Shown piece after piece: positions 7,496-9,682 of a stretch of 9,682 nt of DNA (the first letter of the stretch is position 1; the number at the start of each line of letters is the position of its first letter). Location of the stretch: the NCBI GenBank assembly GCA_002505455.1, contig DAVB01000040.1, positions 1-9,682 of the forward strand, written 5' to 3'. The position numbers were made by a program, and so were the translations under genes. The DNA comes from Euryarchaeota archaeon UBA52. Lineage in GTDB: Archaea; Thermoplasmatota; Poseidoniia; Poseidoniales; Thalassarchaeaceae. The notes under the pieces are model-generated. The model searched no databases. It was not told the DNA's origin and saw only the letters and a program-made list of their open reading frames with translations.

Positions 7496-8917
7496 ATGGC
7501 CCTGATGCCCGCTGCCGAGCAATACCTTGTATCGGATATCAAACTCGCTGATTTTGGACGCCGGGAGATAACAATGGCAGAGCACGAGATGCCCGGGCTA
7601 ATGGAAACAAGGGCAAGATACGCATCAAAACAACCACTGTCAGGAGTCAGGATAACCGGCTCCCTCCACATGACCATCCAGACAGCCGTCCTGATCGAGA
7701 CCCTAACCGCTCTCGGCGCACACGTTCGGTGGGCAAGCTGCAATATCTTCTCCACACAAGATCATGCCGCAGCCGCCATAGCCGCCTCAGGCGTACCTGT
7801 GTTCGCATGGAAAGGCATGACCCTCGAAGAGTATTGGGAATGCACTTTCAGAGCACTGACTCACGATGGCGGCATAGGCCCTCAACTAATCGTCGACGAT
7901 GGTGGGGATGCGACCCTATTGATACACAAGGGCTGGGAACTAGAACACGGCAGCGGATGGGTCGAAGAGCCATCTTCATCGTCAGAAGAGGCAGTTATCA
8001 AGGCCCTTCTCGTCCGGATCCACGAAAAAGATAGCACGATCTGGACAAGGATGTCAGCCGACATAATAGGGGTATCTGAAGAGACGACTACAGGCGTGCT
8101 GAGACTCAACCAACGGGTTGATGAGGGCACACTCCTCTTCCCCGCCATCAACGTGAATGATTCAGTCACCAAATCGAAGTTTGACAATCTCTACGGATGC
8201 AGGGAATCGCTGGTCGATGGCATAAAGCGCGCTACGGACGTGATGATATCTGGAAAGCACGCGGTTGTATGCGGGTATGGCGATGTTGGAAAAGGCTCTG
8301 CAGCAGCTCTAAAGGCACAGGGCGCACGAGTCACAGTCACTGAAGTCGACCCAATATGCGCGCTCCAAGCAGCGATGGAGGGATTCACCGTCGCCACTAT
8401 CGAGGACACCCTTGGAGATGCAGACATATACGTGACTGCGACGGGGAATAGAGACGTCATAACGCTTGAGCACCTCAAGCAGATGAAAGACCAGGCAATC
8501 GTGTGCAATATTGGTCATTTCGATAACGAGATACAAGTCGAAAGACTGCAAAGTGACTCTGGAATAGGGCATCAGAACATTAAGCCACAAGTCGATCGAT
8601 ATGACTTTGAGGATGGCCATTCGATCTACCTTCTCGCCGAAGGCAGGCTGGTCAATCTAGGATGCGCCACTGGCCACCCCAGTTTCGTAATGTCGAACAG
8701 CTTCTGCAACCAGGTTCTCGCACAGATGGATCTCTGGAAAAACCGAGGCACTAAGGAGAAGAAGGTATATCTCTTGCCCAAGCATCTTGACGAGGAGGTT
8801 GCCATGCTTCATTTGAACCGAATCGGGGCCAAACTGACCAATCTCAGCGAGGAACAAGCCGAATACATCGGAGTCGACGTAAGCGGCCCATTCAAATCCG
8901 CCAACTACCGGTACTGA
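7496..8917 (+). CDS. ahcY: S-adenosylhomocysteine hydrolase, long form
   Basis: This NAD-dependent cytoplasmic enzyme reversibly splits S-adenosylhomocysteine into adenosine and homocysteine, which relieves product inhibition of methyltransferases. It has 473 residues and is complete. It begins with the family N-terminus ADFGRREITMAEHEMPGLM (18-36), then the substrate region around GSLHMTIQTAVL (His58) and SCNIFSTQDHAAAAI. The NAD site CGYGDVGKGSAAAL has its GxGxxG glycines at 260, 262 and 265. The C-terminus KSANYRY supplies the conserved Lys467 and Tyr471 that reach into the partner subunit. Residues around 135-180 carry the insertion (HKGWELEHGSG...STIWTRM) of the bacterial/eukaryotic long form; many archaeal enzymes are about 50 residues shorter. 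The ATG at 7496 has no Shine-Dalgarno; an ATG at 7505 is an alternative. It probably acts together with the divergent metK. Confidence 0.97.
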   Translation: MALMPAAEQYLVSDIKLADFGRREITMAEHEMPGLMETRARYASKQPLSGVRITGSLHMTIQTAVLIETLTALGAHVRWASCNIFSTQDHAAAAIAASGVPVFAWKGMTLEEYWECTFRALTHDGGIGPQLIVDDGGDATLLIHKGWELEHGSGWVEEPSSSSEEAVIKALLVRIHEKDSTIWTRMSADIIGVSEETTTGVLRLNQRVDEGTLLFPAINVNDSVTKSKFDNLYGCRESLVDGIKRATDVMISGKHAVVCGYGDVGKGSAAALKAQGARVTVTEVDPICALQAAMEGFTVATIEDTLGDADIYVTATGNRDVITLEHLKQMKDQAIVCNIGHFDNEIQVERLQSDSGIGHQNIKPQVDRYDFEDGHSIYLLAEGRLVNLGCATGHPSFVMSNSFCNQVLAQMDLWKNRGTKEKKVYLLPKHLDEEVAMLHLNRIGAKLTNLSEEQAEYIGVDVSGPFKSANYRY

Positions 8918-8929
8918 AAGTCGGACATC

Positions 8930-8936
8930 TTGATAC
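8930..8936 (+). promoter_or_regulatory. possible TATA box of the small secreted-protein gene
   Basis: TTGATAC is centred 26 bases before the GTG at 8959, the distance expected for an archaeal leaderless transcript. No Shine-Dalgarno precedes this GTG. The match to a TATA consensus is weak. Confidence 0.25.
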
Positions 8937-8958
8937 CCTCCAAGCCACACCGCCCACC

Positions 8959-9582
8959 GTGAAGGCGCTCATCCCGCTACTGGTCACTGCCCTGATTTTG
9001 CTGCCACCGGTCACGGCGCACGAGGCGAAGGATTACACGGTCCTCCTCACATCTGAGGGCACTTCACCAGCTTCTGTCCCGGAGGGGGTTTTGGTGACGA
9101 CTGATCGACTGTTCTTCATGATGGTTGATAGCAGGAATGACACTCGACACATGGTCACTTTGGACGTCGATAATGATGGGTCCTATGACGGCCCGGATGA
9201 TCTCTCGTCCCCATGGCTCACATCATCATGCGAACTCGATGAAGAAGGCAATAAAACAGACCAAGATTGCAAGGTCACATATACGCTAATATTAGGTCCT
9301 GAAAATGGCATACTGCCTGGTAATATATCATTATTAATTAAAATATATGAAAATGAGAATATCACGAATCACACATTGAATGCCTCTTTCACCGAAGATG
9401 TCCATTCGCCGCCTCAGAATCTACAGTCCCCGATAGATTCGCAGCCCGAAGCAGAGCAAGATGACGCTGCCATCACGGATACATGGCTCTCGAGATTGGC
9501 CTTGGTAGGGATCTTGGTCGGAATAACCATGGCGTTAATTTCAATCTCAGCACTGATCCGTGACAAAAGCAAACAAGATTGA
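8959..9582 (+). CDS. small secreted protein with predicted N-terminal His and C-terminal membrane anchor
   Basis: I do not recognise a named family for this 207-residue protein, but it resembles the first domain of the two-domain protein at 2343-1510. Its signal peptide ends PPVTA, so the mature protein would begin at His21 (HEAKDYTVLL, compare HGANSYAIIL in the relative). One beta-rich domain follows with a Cys pair (SSCELDEE...DQDCKVTYTL) matching the pattern in each domain of the relative. It also has a calcium-type loop, DVDNDGSYDGPDD. After an acidic, Pro- and Gln-rich linker, a transmembrane helix at about 180-200 and a basic tail anchor it with the domain outside. Six N-x-S/T sequons include three nearly in a row (NIT, NHT, NAS). 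Codons around 9320-9365 are strikingly AT-rich. The GTG at 8959 is the only start that preserves the signal peptide. The gap from ahcY is 41 bases. Function is unknown. Confidence 0.82.
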   Translation: MKALIPLLVTALILLPPVTAHEAKDYTVLLTSEGTSPASVPEGVLVTTDRLFFMMVDSRNDTRHMVTLDVDNDGSYDGPDDLSSPWLTSSCELDEEGNKTDQDCKVTYTLILGPENGILPGNISLLIKIYENENITNHTLNASFTEDVHSPPQNLQSPIDSQPEAEQDDAAITDTWLSRLALVGILVGITMALISISALIRDKSKQD

Positions 9583-9635
9583 ATATTCCCTGCAAGGGAT
9601 GCAATCAAGACCTACTTGTCTGTCGTAACCCCAAG

Positions 9636-9682
9636 GGGCGCTTAGCTCAGCTTGGAAGAGCACCTGGTTTGCAACCAGGGGG
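9636..9682 (+). tRNA. tRNA-Ala(UGC), 3' part beyond window
   Basis: The 5' part of a tRNA is present. Acceptor strand GGGCGCT (9636-9642) is followed by T8-A9, the D stem GCTC/GAGC (9645-9648 with 9658-9661) around a GG-containing loop, and the anticodon stem CCTGG/CCAGG (9663-9667 with 9675-9679) closing the seven-base loop TTTGCAA. The anticodon is TGC at 9670-9672, which reads Ala codons. The variable loop, T arm and 3' acceptor strand lie outside, so the G3-U70 identity pair cannot be checked. I see no intron up to the window edge. Confidence 0.93.

Noticed and set aside
9587..9599. Small hairpin TCCCT-GCA-AGGGA after the small secreted-protein gene
   Set aside because: The stem is only five pairs, the loop three bases, and no T-run follows. 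It is compatible with chance and not a convincing terminator.
1..9682. CRISPR arrays, insertion sequences, integrase attachment sites
   Set aside because: No regularly spaced direct repeats, transposase motifs or terminal inverted repeats were seen. The tRNA at the right edge is cut, so an attachment site there cannot be judged.

Overview
This window looks like chromosomal DNA of a planktonic, probably marine, archaeon. A Thermoplasmatota lineage such as Poseidoniia (Marine Group II/III) is my best guess. That placement is an inference from four things: several secreted, membrane-anchored proteins dense in N-glycosylation sequons; acidic DxDxDG calcium-type loops; genes at transcript starts with no Shine-Dalgarno, while some genes inside the operon have one; and no bacterial -35/-10 promoters that I can recognise. 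I see no rRNA or ribosomal protein that would settle it.

Left part (1-6095, all minus strand, transcribed right to left): a tight cluster of five genes for secreted proteins. In transcription order they are a membrane-anchored LVIVD beta-propeller protein (6095-4356), a second LVIVD propeller predicted to be a lipoprotein (4359-2347), a two-domain protein with a C-terminal membrane anchor whose predicted mature N-terminus is a histidine (2343-1510), a SCO1/SenC-type copper-chaperone lipoprotein carrying a thrombospondin-type-3-like calcium loop (1513-785), and a second SCO-like lipoprotein that runs off the left edge (788-1). Junctions are ATGA, a 3-base gap, GTGA and GTGA, so translation is probably coupled. 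The SCO proteins point to copper handling. The propellers share an HxHx5H motif near the anchor and further conserved histidines. Together the cluster reads as an uncharacterised extracytoplasmic, probably copper-dependent, system.

Middle (6152-8917): two genes of the activated-methyl cycle, diverging from a 99-base spacer. The minus-strand gene is a bacterial-type S-adenosylmethionine synthetase (metK) and the plus-strand gene is a long-form S-adenosylhomocysteine hydrolase (ahcY). Both are full length with intact signature motifs. In an archaeon both would be the bacterial rather than the usual archaeal forms.

Right part (8959-9682, plus strand): a small secreted protein with a C-terminal membrane anchor, apparently a single-domain relative of the 2343-1510 protein and again predicted to mature to an N-terminal His, followed by a tRNA-Ala(UGC) cut by the window end. 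The secreted genes thus form three sister pairs: two propellers, two SCO proteins and two N-terminal-His proteins.
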